A model generated the notes under the pieces. It worked only from the letters and a program-made list of their open reading frames with translations, did not search any database and was not told the DNA's origin. 64,000 bases of DNA, from positions 558,001-622,000 of the forward strand of contig NZ_JABTCG010000002.1 of NCBI RefSeq assembly GCF_014610845.1. Reading direction: 5' to 3'. A program made the translations under genes and the position numbers. This document shows, in pieces, positions 34,097 through 42,954 of this stretch; the stretch's first letter is position 1; each line of letters begins with the position of its first letter. This DNA is from Maribacter arenosus (GTDB lineage Bacteria > Bacteroidota > Bacteroidia > Flavobacteriales > Flavobacteriaceae).

Positions 34097-35047
34097 ATGG
34101 TCTTAGAACGCTATATCTCCGATTTACTTTATCGATATAACTGTGTGGTCGTGCCCGGTTTTGGTGGCTTTTTGTCCCAATATAAATCCTCCGTACATAA
34201 TATACAGAGCCATTCGTTTTCCCCTCCTTCAAAATCCTTGTCATTCAACAAACAATTATCCTCCAATGACGGCCTTTTAGTGTCTTATATGGCCGAGGTG
34301 GAAAAGTGCACCTATGAGGAAATGCTAGAAAAGGTAACGACCGTGGTGGACACATGGAAGCATACCTTAAATCAGGGGAATCGTTTAACATTGGAGAACC
34401 TTGGTGACCTAAAATCTAATAAGGATGGGAGAATTTTATTCCAACCGTCCTATCAACTCAACCATTTGACGTCTTCCTTTGGATTGTCATCCTTTGTTTC
34501 AACCCCTATTGCTAGGGAAGTCTTGAAAAAAGAGGTACTTGCCATGGAGGAAAAAGTTCCTTTTATCATTACCCCAGAACGTAGAAAGGAAAATTCCCTA
34601 CGCCCTTATTTAAAATATGCCGCTATATTTCTCTTAGCCCTATCAACGGGGTTGACAGGATATAGATTATATAACGAAGGGTTAAACCAACGACAACTGG
34701 TCGTTGAAAAGGCCCAGGAAAAGGTTGCTAAAAGCATTCAGGAAGCCACCTTTTTTGATACTGCCCCTTTAGAGTTACCTACATTAACCCTAAAAGTTGT
34801 TTCTGAAAAACCGCAATTGGGAATACACCACATAGTTGCGGGAGCTTTCCGGTACAAGGCAAATGCGGATAAAAAAATCCGACTTTTGAAAAGACGTGGA
34901 TTTGATGCCCGTTATCTTGGGACCAATAATCATGGTTTGCATATGGTCACCTACAGCAGCCATAGCGATGTTGATGAGGCCCTGCAAAACCTTAGATCGA
35001 TCAAAAATACGCAATCCCAAGATGCGTGGTTATTATCCATTCGATAG
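34097..35047 (+). CDS. HU-CCDC81 and SPOR domain protein
   Basis: This 316-aa protein has the Bacteroidetes layout of two N-terminal CCDC81-like HU domains (about 1-60 and 61-135), a membrane helix (about 172-190), a short linker and a C-terminal SPOR domain (about 238-316). The HU part shows L-L-Y-R-Y-N-C-V-V-V-P-G-F-G-G-F and RLTLENLGDLKSNKDG. SPOR domains bind denuded peptidoglycan at division sites, so the protein may link nucleoid or filament components inside to septal wall outside. That bridging role is inference. It is the only gene in its transcript, divergent from dprA. Confidence 0.85.
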   Translation: MVLERYISDLLYRYNCVVVPGFGGFLSQYKSSVHNIQSHSFSPPSKSLSFNKQLSSNDGLLVSYMAEVEKCTYEEMLEKVTTVVDTWKHTLNQGNRLTLENLGDLKSNKDGRILFQPSYQLNHLTSSFGLSSFVSTPIAREVLKKEVLAMEEKVPFIITPERRKENSLRPYLKYAAIFLLALSTGLTGYRLYNEGLNQRQLVVEKAQEKVAKSIQEATFFDTAPLELPTLTLKVVSEKPQLGIHHIVAGAFRYKANADKKIRLLKRRGFDARYLGTNNHGLHMVTYSSHSDVDEALQNLRSIKNTQSQDAWLLSIR

Positions 35048-35080
35048 TACTATTTTTCCGTACATCCTCTGTTAAATAGG

Positions 35081-35088
35081 TATCTTTG
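35081..35088 (+). promoter_or_regulatory. Putative -7 element of the thioesterase gene
   Basis: TATCTTTG is a full TAnnTTTG match, 14 nt before the ATG at 35103. No TTG is present at the -33 distance. Confidence 0.45.
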
Positions 35089-35102
35089 CATAAAAATTTA
35101 TT

Positions 35103-35624
35103 ATGCAGGCCAAAAATCCCAGCGATTCACGTACGATAATGACCGATTTGGTACTCCCCAGTGAGACCAACCCACTGAACAATCTGTTCGGAGGTGAGCT
35201 TTTGGCCCGTATGGACAGGGCGGCTAGTATTGCGGCACGTCGTCATAGCCGAAAAATTACCGTGACGGCTTCTGTAAACCATGTGGCCTTTAATCAAGCC
35301 GTCCCCTTGGGTAGCGTCGTCACTGTGGAAGCTGCCGTTTCAAGAGCTTTTAAGACTTCGATGGAGGTTTACATCGATGTTTGGATGGAGGACCGGTATA
35401 ATGGAAAACGTTCAAAGGCGAATGAGGCCATTTATACCTTCGTAGCCGTAGATGAGACCGGCAAACCCATTGAGGTTCCTCCGTTAGAACCGGTTACCGA
35501 CTTGGAAAAAGAACGGTTCGCGGCCGCATTGCGTCGGAAACAACTGAGCTTGGTGTTGGCAAAGAAAATGAAACCCAGTGAAGCCACGGAACTCAGGGCC
35601 TTGTTTATGGAGAGTGGGAAATAA
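35103..35624 (+). CDS. Acyl-CoA thioesterase (hotdog fold)
   Basis: This 173-aa cytosolic thioesterase hydrolyses acyl-CoA to free fatty acid and CoA. The 4HBT hotdog domain is visible: D-L-V-L-P-S-E-T-N-P-L-N-N-L-F-G-G at about 15-31, with the conserved N-x-x-G-x-x-F-G-G-like turn, the long hotdog helix L-L-A-R-M-D-R-A-A-S-I-A-A, and strands VTASVNHVAF and VTVEAAV. The C-terminal helical tail is typical of the YciA/ACOT group. Chain-length preference cannot be read from sequence. Confidence 0.9.
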   Translation: MQAKNPSDSRTIMTDLVLPSETNPLNNLFGGELLARMDRAASIAARRHSRKITVTASVNHVAFNQAVPLGSVVTVEAAVSRAFKTSMEVYIDVWMEDRYNGKRSKANEAIYTFVAVDETGKPIEVPPLEPVTDLEKERFAAALRRKQLSLVLAKKMKPSEATELRALFMESGK

Positions 35625-35660
35625 GGTTAAAAAGCTGCCTTCGTTTATCTAAGGGTTACA

Positions 35661-36509
35661 TTAAAAATCAAAGGTGTCGGGGTCGGGCCCGAATCTTTTA
35701 GATTTTTCGAGTCCGTCTAAATAAGCCATATCCGCTTTTGACAATTCAAAATCAAAAATATCGGCATTGGCAATAATCCGCTCTTTCTTGACCGACTTGG
35801 GTATGGTCACCACCCCTTTTTGAAGATTCCATCGTAACACGACCTGGGCGGGGGATTTACCATACTTTTCCCCCATCTTCTTAATACTATCCAGATTGAA
35901 GATATGGCCCTGCATCAGAGGTGACCAAGCTTCATATTGTATTTGATGGGCATTGCAGTAATCGATGAGATCTTGTTGCACTAAATAGGGGTGAAACTCC
36001 ATTTGATTGACCATAGGTACAATTTCCGCGGACAACAATAAATCCTCCAAATGGTGTTTCAAAAAATTACTGACCCCAATAGCCCTTATTTTCTTTTGGC
36101 GGTACAGGTGCTCTAAGGCACGCCATGTATCCTTGAACTTGCCTTTCACCGGCCAATGGATCAAGTACAAATCCAGATACGCCAAATCCAAGCGCTCCAG
36201 ACTCTCATTAAAAGCTTTGAGGGTGCTTTCATACCCCTGGTCAGCATTCCAGACCTTACTGACTACAAAAATGTCCTCCCTATTGATTTCGCTTTGCTTG
36301 ATTCCCTCCCCGACCCCTTTTTCGTTATTATAAATAGCCGCCGTATCAATATGCCTATAACCTGCTTCAATCGCCCATTTTACAGCATTGATGACTTCTT
36401 GCCCATCTTCGGACAAATAAACGCCCAAGCCAAAATAGGGCATTTTTATACCGTTATGCAGTTCAAAAGTTCCTTTGAGATCTGTGATTCTTTTAAGCCT
36501 AGTAGTCAT
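35661..36509 (-). CDS. Aldo/keto reductase
   Basis: This 282-aa NADPH-dependent (beta/alpha)8 oxidoreductase is of the AKR5-like group that includes 2,5-diketo-gluconate reductases. The catalytic tetrad is D55 (HIDTAAIY), Y60, K85 (VVSKVW) and H118 (YLIHWP). Further marks are GVSNF and the coenzyme loop IPKSVKKERI. The substrate is probably small aldehydes or ketones. It begins 9 nt downstream of the EnvC-like gene and is the last member of the reverse-strand cluster starting at the flippase. Confidence 0.92.
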   Translation of the reverse strand: MTTRLKRITDLKGTFELHNGIKMPYFGLGVYLSEDGQEVINAVKWAIEAGYRHIDTAAIYNNEKGVGEGIKQSEINREDIFVVSKVWNADQGYESTLKAFNESLERLDLAYLDLYLIHWPVKGKFKDTWRALEHLYRQKKIRAIGVSNFLKHHLEDLLLSAEIVPMVNQMEFHPYLVQQDLIDYCNAHQIQYEAWSPLMQGHIFNLDSIKKMGEKYGKSPAQVVLRWNLQKGVVTIPKSVKKERIIANADIFDFELSKADMAYLDGLEKSKRFGPDPDTFDF

Positions 36510-36518
36510 ATAAAGAAA

Positions 36519-37760
36519 TTATAGTTGATACACCCATTCTTCGGGATTCAAGCGGGATGTATCTTGATAAAGATAGAATTTTAGTCGTGTTTGGCCATTA
36601 GACCGATTGGTATATATTTTGCCCAGTTCTGCCTTGATGCCGACCTTGTCCCCTTTTTTTACATAGAGGTCCGATAAGTTGTAATACGTACTGATAAAGT
36701 TGCCGTGTTTTATTTGCACCCCTTTATTACCCCCAGGGACCGAAAGTATCGCGATTACCTCACCCTCAAAAATGGCCCTGGCCTTTGCGCCTTCGTCCGT
36801 AGTTATGATTACACCATTGCTTTGATGCTTAATACCGGGATAGACAGGATCTTTATAGATTCCGAAACCTTGACTTTTTATCCCTTTTTCGACGGGCCAA
36901 ATGAGTTTTCCCTTGTTCGCTGAAAAATTATTCGCAACTAAGGTCGCTTCGGGGGTTAATACAAATTTATTCGATGAAACACTGCCTGTCTTGCCGGTCC
37001 CTGCCTCCTTATTGGAAGCGGCAATGGCGCTGCGAATCAACCTCTCGATCTGTTGGTCTATTTTACGGGCTTCCCTTTTTTTCTGATCTATAGCCCTGGC
37101 ATATTTACTTTCATTCTTTCGAATACTACCCAATAGCTCCTTTTGGCTATTCATTTCCTTCATTAATTGGGCTTTGGCCCTGTTGTTCGTTGCTACCAAT
37201 TGGTCTTTTTCCTTACGTTGGTTGGTAAGGTCCACATTCAATTGGGTTAGCTCATCGGTCTTACTTATGATCTTTTCGCCTTGTTCCTTGCGGTACTGCG
37301 TATATTGTTTCATGTACTGCATGCGCTTAAAGGCTTGGTAAAAATTCTCGGAAGACAACAGGAACATCAATCTACTTTGCTGCGATTTATTCTGATACGA
37401 CTTTTGTATCATCGTGGCATATTCCTCCTTCAATACATTAAGATCCTCCCGTAATTTTGAGATATTCCGGATATTGGCATTTATCTGCCTGTTCAATAAG
37501 TTCGATTGTTGGTTGGTGACCCGAATCAATTGTTGGCGTACATTGATTTTTTTATCCAATGCCTCCATTTGGTCCAAAACATTGCCCTTCTCCTTTTTTT
37601 CCGCAAACAATAGACGGTTTATTTCGCTTATTTCTTTTTGAAGTTGTTCCCTTTTCGCTTCCAATGCCTTCTGTTCATTAGTTTGTGCGTAGGAGGTCTG
37701 TATCGATAGTAACGTCGATAACATAAGGAAGCAAACGAAGATAATACGTCTACAGGGCAT
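36519..37760 (-). CDS. EnvC-like murein hydrolase activator (coiled coil plus LytM)
   Basis: This 413-aa periplasmic protein has a signal peptide at 1-26, long coiled coils (about 27-250, many K-R-E-Q-L-Q-K-E heptads) and a C-terminal M23/LytM domain (about 290-413). The metal motifs are degenerate: H-Q-S-N replaces HxxxD, and I-K-H-G-N-F-I-S-T-Y-Y-N-L-S lacks the second HxH histidine. It therefore probably activates amidases instead of cutting wall itself, as E. coli EnvC does. It overlaps the DUF4292 gene by 11 nt, indicating coupled translation and a shared envelope role. Confidence 0.88.
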   Translation of the reverse strand: MPCRRIIFVCFLMLSTLLSIQTSYAQTNEQKALEAKREQLQKEISEINRLLFAEKKEKGNVLDQMEALDKKINVRQQLIRVTNQQSNLLNRQINANIRNISKLREDLNVLKEEYATMIQKSYQNKSQQSRLMFLLSSENFYQAFKRMQYMKQYTQYRKEQGEKIISKTDELTQLNVDLTNQRKEKDQLVATNNRAKAQLMKEMNSQKELLGSIRKNESKYARAIDQKKREARKIDQQIERLIRSAIAASNKEAGTGKTGSVSSNKFVLTPEATLVANNFSANKGKLIWPVEKGIKSQGFGIYKDPVYPGIKHQSNGVIITTDEGAKARAIFEGEVIAILSVPGGNKGVQIKHGNFISTYYNLSDLYVKKGDKVGIKAELGKIYTNRSNGQTRLKFYLYQDTSRLNPEEWVYQL

Positions 37761-38535
37761 CGGTTTTTATTTCTATCTTTTTAAAACCTTTCGGTATTTT
37801 ATATGGAAAGTTCAAGGACCGGTTGAACTCGATACTCCGATAATCCAAATCGATGATGTTTTTGGAGTCACCTTCGATGGCCGTGATTATTATTTCATTG
37901 GGCAATACCCTATTATTGATTTTCTGATAATTCTGATAGGTAATATCCAATACCCTTTGTTTTAAGGGTTGGGACAATTGCTGGGAAGCTATCTTAAAAT
38001 TTTCTGGTTCGATCCTATAAAGTGTCTTGAATAATGCCAATTGTTGTTTGGGCTTTAATATATAATCGGATGTTGTATGGGAAATATCATACTTTTCGGT
38101 TTTTAAATCAAAAAGGGCCTGGCCCAAAAGTAAATTTTGCATTTTTCCAAAATCCAGTTCCGTACCCAATAAATTACTCAGATAGGAGAAATCCCCGTCA
38201 AAATATTCATTCTGAAGTTTGTTGTAAAATGAGACCCTGTTCGGTGTAATATAGGCCTTGACCACCCCTAATGGAGCACTGATCCAAATGGCCTTGTCTT
38301 TTTGCATTCGTAAACTAACGGTAACACTTTTCGTGGACTCCCCATCAAAATAACCGATTTTCATTCTACCACTCAAGGTGTTGAAGCGGATTTGATTTTG
38401 ATAATGTGTTCGGATAACAGCCTTTGCCGACAAGTTTTCCTTGACCGCATCATCGGTGACGATTTTCTTGGATTTACATGAAAATATCAATAGTATCAAA
38501 ACACTGAATCGTGCCCATCTTATTACGGTAGCCAT
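37750..38535 (-). CDS. DUF4292 lipoprotein
   Basis: This 261-aa lipoprotein has a signal ending in LILLIFSC, with Cys20 lipidated and K-S-K-K after it. The rest is a LolA/LolB-like half-barrel of strands (ISAPLGVVKAYITPNRVSFY and I-I-I-T-A-I-E-G-D-S-K-N), typical of DUF4292. By fold analogy it may carry lipid or lipoprotein cargo, but no function is established. The gene sits between the TPR gene (3 nt upstream) and the EnvC-like gene (11-nt overlap), an arrangement I recognise from other Flavobacteriia. Confidence 0.85.
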   Translation of the reverse strand: MATVIRWARFSVLILLIFSCKSKKIVTDDAVKENLSAKAVIRTHYQNQIRFNTLSGRMKIGYFDGESTKSVTVSLRMQKDKAIWISAPLGVVKAYITPNRVSFYNKLQNEYFDGDFSYLSNLLGTELDFGKMQNLLLGQALFDLKTEKYDISHTTSDYILKPKQQLALFKTLYRIEPENFKIASQQLSQPLKQRVLDITYQNYQKINNRVLPNEIIITAIEGDSKNIIDLDYRSIEFNRSLNFPYKIPKGFKKIEIKTDAL

Positions 38536-38538
38536 AGT

Positions 38539-39465
38539 CTAAAACCCGGGTTTTATCATACGAAGATACATATTTGCCTTCGAAGAATTATTCAAGGCCG
38601 TATGCGCATCGACCAATTCCTGATATATTTTGTTCACGAGTGGGATATCATCCAACATATAATCCAAAGCAGCTTCCAATACCTCTATGGCCGCCTTATG
38701 GTTGCCCAATTTGTTCAATGCATATCCGTTTTGATAATAAAAATAAGGCTGGGACGGAAAATCCTCCATAGCTTCCTCACTAAGCTCGGCCAATTTGGTA
38801 TATTCATTTTTTATCATTAAATCGGCCAATTGCCCCTTGAGTTCTTCAATTGGATTGGTTCTTTTTTCTTCATCGATAACCAATTCCTCCTTTTCTTCCT
38901 GAACCTCATATTTGCTTATTGAATCCTTGATCTTGGCTGTTAGATCCTTAGTGAACGTAGAGTTTTTGGTGCTGGATAGAATAGTCAACGCCTTTTCATA
39001 ATTCTTTTGTTTAAAATAGATCAGCGCCAAGTTTTCCCTAAGCTTGTCATTTTCAAGGGGTATGTTGATATCCATCTGATCCAAGGAACTACCTTGCATT
39101 TGAATGGCGGTCACCAAGGTATCGAGGTACCATAAATTTTCGGGTTCTGACAACAGGGCGGAAATGGCATAATCCTGCGCCATGGCATATTGCTTGTCTA
39201 CCAAATAAACCTTGGCCAATTCGTGGTCTACCACAGAATTGGTCGCATCAATCAATTTACATTCCAAAAGCAGGTTGATGGCCTTGTCATAATTCTCGAT
39301 TCCCTTCTGTTTCAAGGCTTCAAAAAAATGCTCCTGAAACGCATCGGAATAGTCCTCCAAAAAGACCTCAGCACTTTCATCTATATCCATTTCCCGGACC
39401 TGTGCCCCTCCCGAAAAAGGAAAGGCCAGTAAAGATAAAAGCACTATAGCATACATTAGTTTCAT
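38539..39465 (-). CDS. Exported tetratricopeptide repeat protein
   Basis: This 308-aa protein has a signal peptide (about 1-21, ending SGGAQ) followed by about six TPR-like helix pairs. Recognisable repeats include NYDKAINLLLECKLID, QYAMAQDYAISALLSEPENL, NYEKALTILSS and NHKAAIEVLEAALDYM. These act as periplasmic protein-binding scaffolds. It is separated from dut by 151 nt, where TTG at 39536-39538 (as CAA), a 22-nt spacer and TAATTTTA at 39506-39513 could form its own promoter. It is followed within 3 nt by DUF4292. Confidence 0.85.
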   Translation of the reverse strand: MKLMYAIVLLSLLAFPFSGGAQVREMDIDESAEVFLEDYSDAFQEHFFEALKQKGIENYDKAINLLLECKLIDATNSVVDHELAKVYLVDKQYAMAQDYAISALLSEPENLWYLDTLVTAIQMQGSSLDQMDINIPLENDKLRENLALIYFKQKNYEKALTILSSTKNSTFTKDLTAKIKDSISKYEVQEEKEELVIDEEKRTNPIEELKGQLADLMIKNEYTKLAELSEEAMEDFPSQPYFYYQNGYALNKLGNHKAAIEVLEAALDYMLDDIPLVNKIYQELVDAHTALNNSSKANMYLRMIKPGF

Positions 39466-39616
39466 TATTGGATCTTGAGAAAAACCATTATACTGAATAA
39501 CGGGTTAAAATTATCAATAAGTATTCCAGAGATTTCAACTTTTTTGTTAAAACACCCTTAAAGCCTTTTTGATGCCGGCAAATTGGGAAAATTAACAAAA
39601 CAATTTGGCGATATTC

Positions 39617-40051
39617 TTACTTTGTTCCGGTACTTCCAAAGCCTCCTGTGCCCCTACTGGTATCGGATAATACGTCGACCTCATTCCATTCCGCACGTTC
39701 ATGCTTTGCAATGACCAGTTGGGCTATGCGTTCCCCATTTTTAATGGTAAAAGGTTCGTTGGACACATTGACCAAAATAACCCCAATCTCGCCGCGATAG
39801 TCCGCATCTACCGTTCCAGGGGCATTGAGTACTGTAATTCCCTTTTTGGCGGCTAAGCCACTCCTAGGGCGCACCTGGGCTTCATAACCGATGGGCAACT
39901 CAATGAAAAGTCCGGTCTTAACAATAGTTCGCTCCAAGGGTTGTAGAATAATGGACTCCGGATTATTGGCCCTTAAATCCATGCCAGCCGAAGCCTTGGT
40001 TTCATAATGGGGCAAGGCATGGGTCGATTTATTAATGATTTTTATCTTCAT
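39617..40051 (-). CDS. dut: dUTP diphosphatase
   Basis: This 144-aa trimeric enzyme hydrolyses dUTP to dUMP, keeping uracil out of DNA and feeding thymidylate synthesis. All five motifs are visible: [38 protein letters not shown], and the C-terminal [10 protein letters not shown]. It overlaps the flippase gene by 4 nt, so the two share a transcript despite unrelated roles. Confidence 0.96.
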   Translation of the reverse strand: MKIKIINKSTHALPHYETKASAGMDLRANNPESIILQPLERTIVKTGLFIELPIGYEAQVRPRSGLAAKKGITVLNAPGTVDADYRGEIGVILVNVSNEPFTIKNGERIAQLVIAKHERAEWNEVDVLSDTSRGTGGFGSTGTK

Positions 40052-41508
40052 TTTTTCAAGAATATTTTTCTAAGGTTATCATTTTCAAGTTTATAAACCA
40101 TTCCTAAAAATAAAAGCAATAATGGAATGCCAAAGAACAGATTACGGTTAAAAACATAAAATGACAAGAAGGAGAATAGTATAGAGATTGCTAGGTAAAA
40201 GGAAATTTTCCTAAAGTTATAGGGGATGGGATAATACATTCTACCAAAAAACAAAGATAGAAGCATCATGCTCCCATAAGCGGAAAGCGTTGCCACAGCT
40301 GAAGCCATATACCCAAAATAGGGAATAAATACAAAGTTTATAATGATTGTGATAATCGCCCCGATCATGGAAATATAAGCGCCGATTTTGGTCCTATCGG
40401 TAATCTTATACCACACCGAAAGGTTATGGTAAATGCCCAAGAAAAAACTGGCAAGAATGATTATGGGAACAATATCCATTGCTTCCCAATATTTCGGATC
40501 CCTTACGAACAATTCTTTGAGAACATCGGCAAAAACGACAACACCCAGTAAAATTATACTCCCTAAAACTACAAAATAGTTGGTTATTTGGGCATATTCC
40601 CTTTGAGGATTGGCCGTATTTGAGTGACTGAAAAAGAATGGCTCTATACCCATGCGAAACGCCGTCGCGAACAATGTCATGAACAATGCCAATTTATAAC
40701 AGGCTGAATACATGCCCACTTGGCTATCGGCCACATCGGCCGGCAATAGCTTTTCCAATAAGATCCTATCGAAAACTTCATTTATAGTAAAAGCAACGCC
40801 GGCCACTAGCACAGGGAGGGCATATTTTACCATTTTCTTCCATATTATTTTATCGAATACATACTTGGTCTTAACATACAATTTAAGCATTAACAGAAGC
40901 GTTAGTGCGCTTGCAATCAGGTTTGCAATGAATATATAGGATATTTCAAAATCAGGTTTGTAGATACTTCCCCATAGCCCGCCCGGGTTAGAAGTGGCGG
41001 CCTTTGGCAAAAAGTACAGGAAAAATACATTCAAGCCAAGATTAACAACAACGTTCAATATTTTCACTACAGCGTAACGCATAGGTTTTTCAGTTGCACG
41101 TAACCATGCAAACGGAATAATGACCAACGCGTCTAACGTCAATATCAAAATTGCAAATTTCAGGTAATATGGATTGATGCCCGATGCCTGGGCAATCCCT
41201 TTTTGAAGCAATAGGGCAAAGACCATAAACAATAGGGTCGTACCCGCAATAGACAATAAGGAAGTGGCAATCACCCTTTCGCGCTTATCAGAGCCATTGT
41301 AGAAGCGGAAAAATGCCGTTTCCATCCCATAGGCCAAAAACACATTGAAGATAGCAAACCAGGCATAAATGACAGAAAGTTGACCATAATCCGCGGTTTC
41401 CAATATATCAGTATGGAAGGGCAATAACAGAAAGGAAAGCATCCTCGGCAAAACAGTTGCCAAACCATAGATAGCGGTCTGCTTAAAAAGTTTCTTAAAG
41501 AGGTTCAA
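40048..41508 (-). CDS. Polysaccharide (oligosaccharide) flippase family protein
   Basis: This 486-aa inner-membrane protein of the MATE/Wzx-like superfamily has about 14 transmembrane helices. The N-terminal helix pair [17 protein letters not shown] is typical of Wzx-type flippases that move lipid-linked sugars across the membrane. It heads the reverse-strand cluster with dut, TPR, DUF4292, EnvC and aldo/keto reductase genes. A likely promoter lies at 41527-41557. The exported glycan cannot be inferred. Confidence 0.88.
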   Translation of the reverse strand: MNLFKKLFKQTAIYGLATVLPRMLSFLLLPFHTDILETADYGQLSVIYAWFAIFNVFLAYGMETAFFRFYNGSDKRERVIATSLLSIAGTTLLFMVFALLLQKGIAQASGINPYYLKFAILILTLDALVIIPFAWLRATEKPMRYAVVKILNVVVNLGLNVFFLYFLPKAATSNPGGLWGSIYKPDFEISYIFIANLIASALTLLLMLKLYVKTKYVFDKIIWKKMVKYALPVLVAGVAFTINEVFDRILLEKLLPADVADSQVGMYSACYKLALFMTLFATAFRMGIEPFFFSHSNTANPQREYAQITNYFVVLGSIILLGVVVFADVLKELFVRDPKYWEAMDIVPIIILASFFLGIYHNLSVWYKITDRTKIGAYISMIGAIITIIINFVFIPYFGYMASAVATLSAYGSMMLLSLFFGRMYYPIPYNFRKISFYLAISILFSFLSFYVFNRNLFFGIPLLLLFLGMVYKLENDNLRKIFLKK

Positions 41509-41526
41509 TCAAGGATAATTAGGGTT

Positions 41527-41557
41527 TAAAAATAGGTATTTATACCAAGGCGACAAA
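41527..41557 (-). promoter_or_regulatory. Putative promoter of the flippase-dut cluster
   Basis: On the reverse strand TTTG (41554-41557), a 19-nt spacer and TATTTTTA (41527-41534, one mismatch to TAnnTTTG) stand 19 nt before the ATG at 41508. Confidence 0.45.
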
Positions 41558-41582
41558 GCAGATTTGATTTATGACAATATGG

Positions 41583-41610
41583 CCAAAAAAAACCCCACAT
41601 AATGTGAGGT
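41583..41610 (-). terminator. Terminator of the ATP synthase operon
   Basis: On the reverse strand ACCTCAC pairs with GTGGGGT (one U-G wobble) around an ATTAT loop and is followed by an eight-base U-tract. It lies about 75 nt past the atpG stop. Confidence 0.8.
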
Positions 41611-41684
41611 CTGTATATTAATACGATTGTGGTGCTTTTGATTACCAAAGATGATATTTGGATTGCACCCCATATGTTATGTTA

Positions 41685-42545
41685 TTAATTGTTCAATGCT
41701 TCCGCTCCACCAACGATCTCTAGGATTTCATTGGTAATCGCTGCTTGTCTTGCTTGGTTATACGTCAATTTGAGTTGATCTCTCAACTCGGTTGCATTAT
41801 CAGTTGCTTTGTGCATTGCCGTCATACGGGCACCATGCTCACTGGCAAACGAATCGCGCACTGCTTTGTACAACTGTGTTTTAAGGGATTTTGGAATCAA
41901 TTGTTCTACAATATCCGCTTTGGAAGGTTCAAAGATATAATCGGAACTTGAACCTTGGGTTTCTGTAGCTGGGACTATGGGTAAAAACTGCTCTGACATG
42001 ACTATTTGGGTCGCAGCATTCTTGAACTTGTTATATACCAATTCAATCCTGTCATAGGATCCATTCTTAAACAACTCCATCATTTCCTCGGCAATAAATG
42101 CGACATTCTCAAAAGTCAAATGATCAAAGACATCGCTATGGTTAGCCACAATTCTTCCCTTTTTGCCTAAAATATCGTTGGCTTTCTTTCCAATGGCCAT
42201 ATAATCGACCTGCTTTCCTTGGAAAGTTTCAGTGGCCAAAGTTGTACTCTGCTTAATGATATTGGTATTAAAAGCGCCACATAATCCACGGTTCGAAGTA
42301 ATTGCAACTACCAATACTTTCTTAATCGGACGATTATCGGCATAGGCACTACCGGTATCCGCATCCAAACTACCACTTAAGCTTTGTAATAGCTCAGTAA
42401 GCTTGTTCGCATAGGGTCTCATCGCGGTAATGGCGTCCTGTGCCTTCTTTAACTTTGCGGCAGATACCATTTTCATGGCACTGGTTATCTGCATCGTTGA
42501 AGAAACCGATGATATCCTGTTTCGTATTTCCTTTAAGTTGGCCAT
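41685..42545 (-). CDS. atpG: F1 ATP synthase gamma subunit
   Basis: This 286-aa central-stalk subunit couples rotor turning to catalysis. The N-terminal helix N-L-K-E-I-R-N-R-I-S-S-V and the C-terminal helix (about 215-286) form the coiled-coil shaft, including the conserved S-E-H-G-A-R-M-T-A-M and N-x-A-R-Q-A-A-I-T-N-E-I-L-E-I segments. A Rossmann-like middle domain contains NRGLCGAFN. It is the last atp gene here. It is separated from atpA by 409 nt holding a four-helix-bundle gene and heptad repeats, an unusual interruption. Confidence 0.95.
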   Translation of the reverse strand: MANLKEIRNRISSVSSTMQITSAMKMVSAAKLKKAQDAITAMRPYANKLTELLQSLSGSLDADTGSAYADNRPIKKVLVVAITSNRGLCGAFNTNIIKQSTTLATETFQGKQVDYMAIGKKANDILGKKGRIVANHSDVFDHLTFENVAFIAEEMMELFKNGSYDRIELVYNKFKNAATQIVMSEQFLPIVPATETQGSSSDYIFEPSKADIVEQLIPKSLKTQLYKAVRDSFASEHGARMTAMHKATDNATELRDQLKLTYNQARQAAITNEILEIVGGAEALNN

Positions 42546-42552
42546 TTTTTTT

Positions 42553-42594
42553 AATTATGAATTCAGAATTCTTAATTAAGAATTTTTGATTATT
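42553..42594. repeat. Heptad-phased tract, left flank of the four-helix-bundle gene
   Basis: Six in-phase heptads (AATTATG, AATTCAG, AATTCTT, AATTAAG and two more) fill the atpG side of the insertion and run into the last codons of the inserted gene. The 15-mer GAATTCAGAATTCTT at 42559-42573 is repeated exactly at 42937-42951. Confidence 0.75.
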
Positions 42595-42917
42595 GTAACT
42601 AACATTTTAATTAACTCTTCGCATTTGAACTTTAATTGACTTGGAATCTCTATTATCGTTTCTTCTATAATATCCAACCAATATGCTGTTTCATCTGCTT
42701 CCTTAAGTGCAATTCCCAATTTATTTTTGAAATCCTTAATACTTACTCCTCTCTGGGATTCCCTCACATTAGCGCCAATACTTGTTCCACATTTTATCAA
42801 TTGATGGGCAATCTCAAACTCCTTCTTTTCTCTAAGAATCCGACAAAAAAGAACTATTTCACATCCAAAATAAAAACTTTTATCTACGATTGGGTTGTTC
42901 TTTTCTTGATATCCCAT
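42576..42917 (-). CDS. Four-helix-bundle protein (S23/23S rRNA intervening-sequence family, Avd-like)
   Basis: This 113-aa all-helical protein matches the four-helix-bundle family first seen in 23S rRNA intervening sequences and structurally similar to Avd of diversity-generating retroelements. Marks are F-Y-F-G-C-E-I-V near the start, H-Q-L-I-K-C-G-T-S-I-G-A-N-V-R-E-S-Q-R-G in the middle, and KLGIALKEADETAYWLDII. The biochemical role of the family is unknown. It is placed between atpA and atpG, where no such gene belongs, and is flanked by 7-nt phased repeats with a 15-bp direct repeat. This suggests recent insertion. It is co-oriented with the operon and may be translated from it. Confidence 0.88.
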   Translation of the reverse strand: MGYQEKNNPIVDKSFYFGCEIVLFCRILREKKEFEIAHQLIKCGTSIGANVRESQRGVSIKDFKNKLGIALKEADETAYWLDIIEETIIEIPSQLKFKCEELIKMLVTIIKNS

Positions 42918-42923
42918 CCTTCT

Positions 42924-42951
42924 TATTCTGAATTCAGAATTCAGAATTCTT
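42924..42951. repeat. Heptad-phased tract, right flank of the four-helix-bundle gene
   Basis: Four in-phase heptads (TATTCTG, AATTCAG twice, AATTCTT) between the inserted gene start and the atpA stop codon at 42955-42957. It contains the second copy (42937-42951) of the 15-bp direct repeat. Confidence 0.75.
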
Positions 42952-42954
42952 CAT

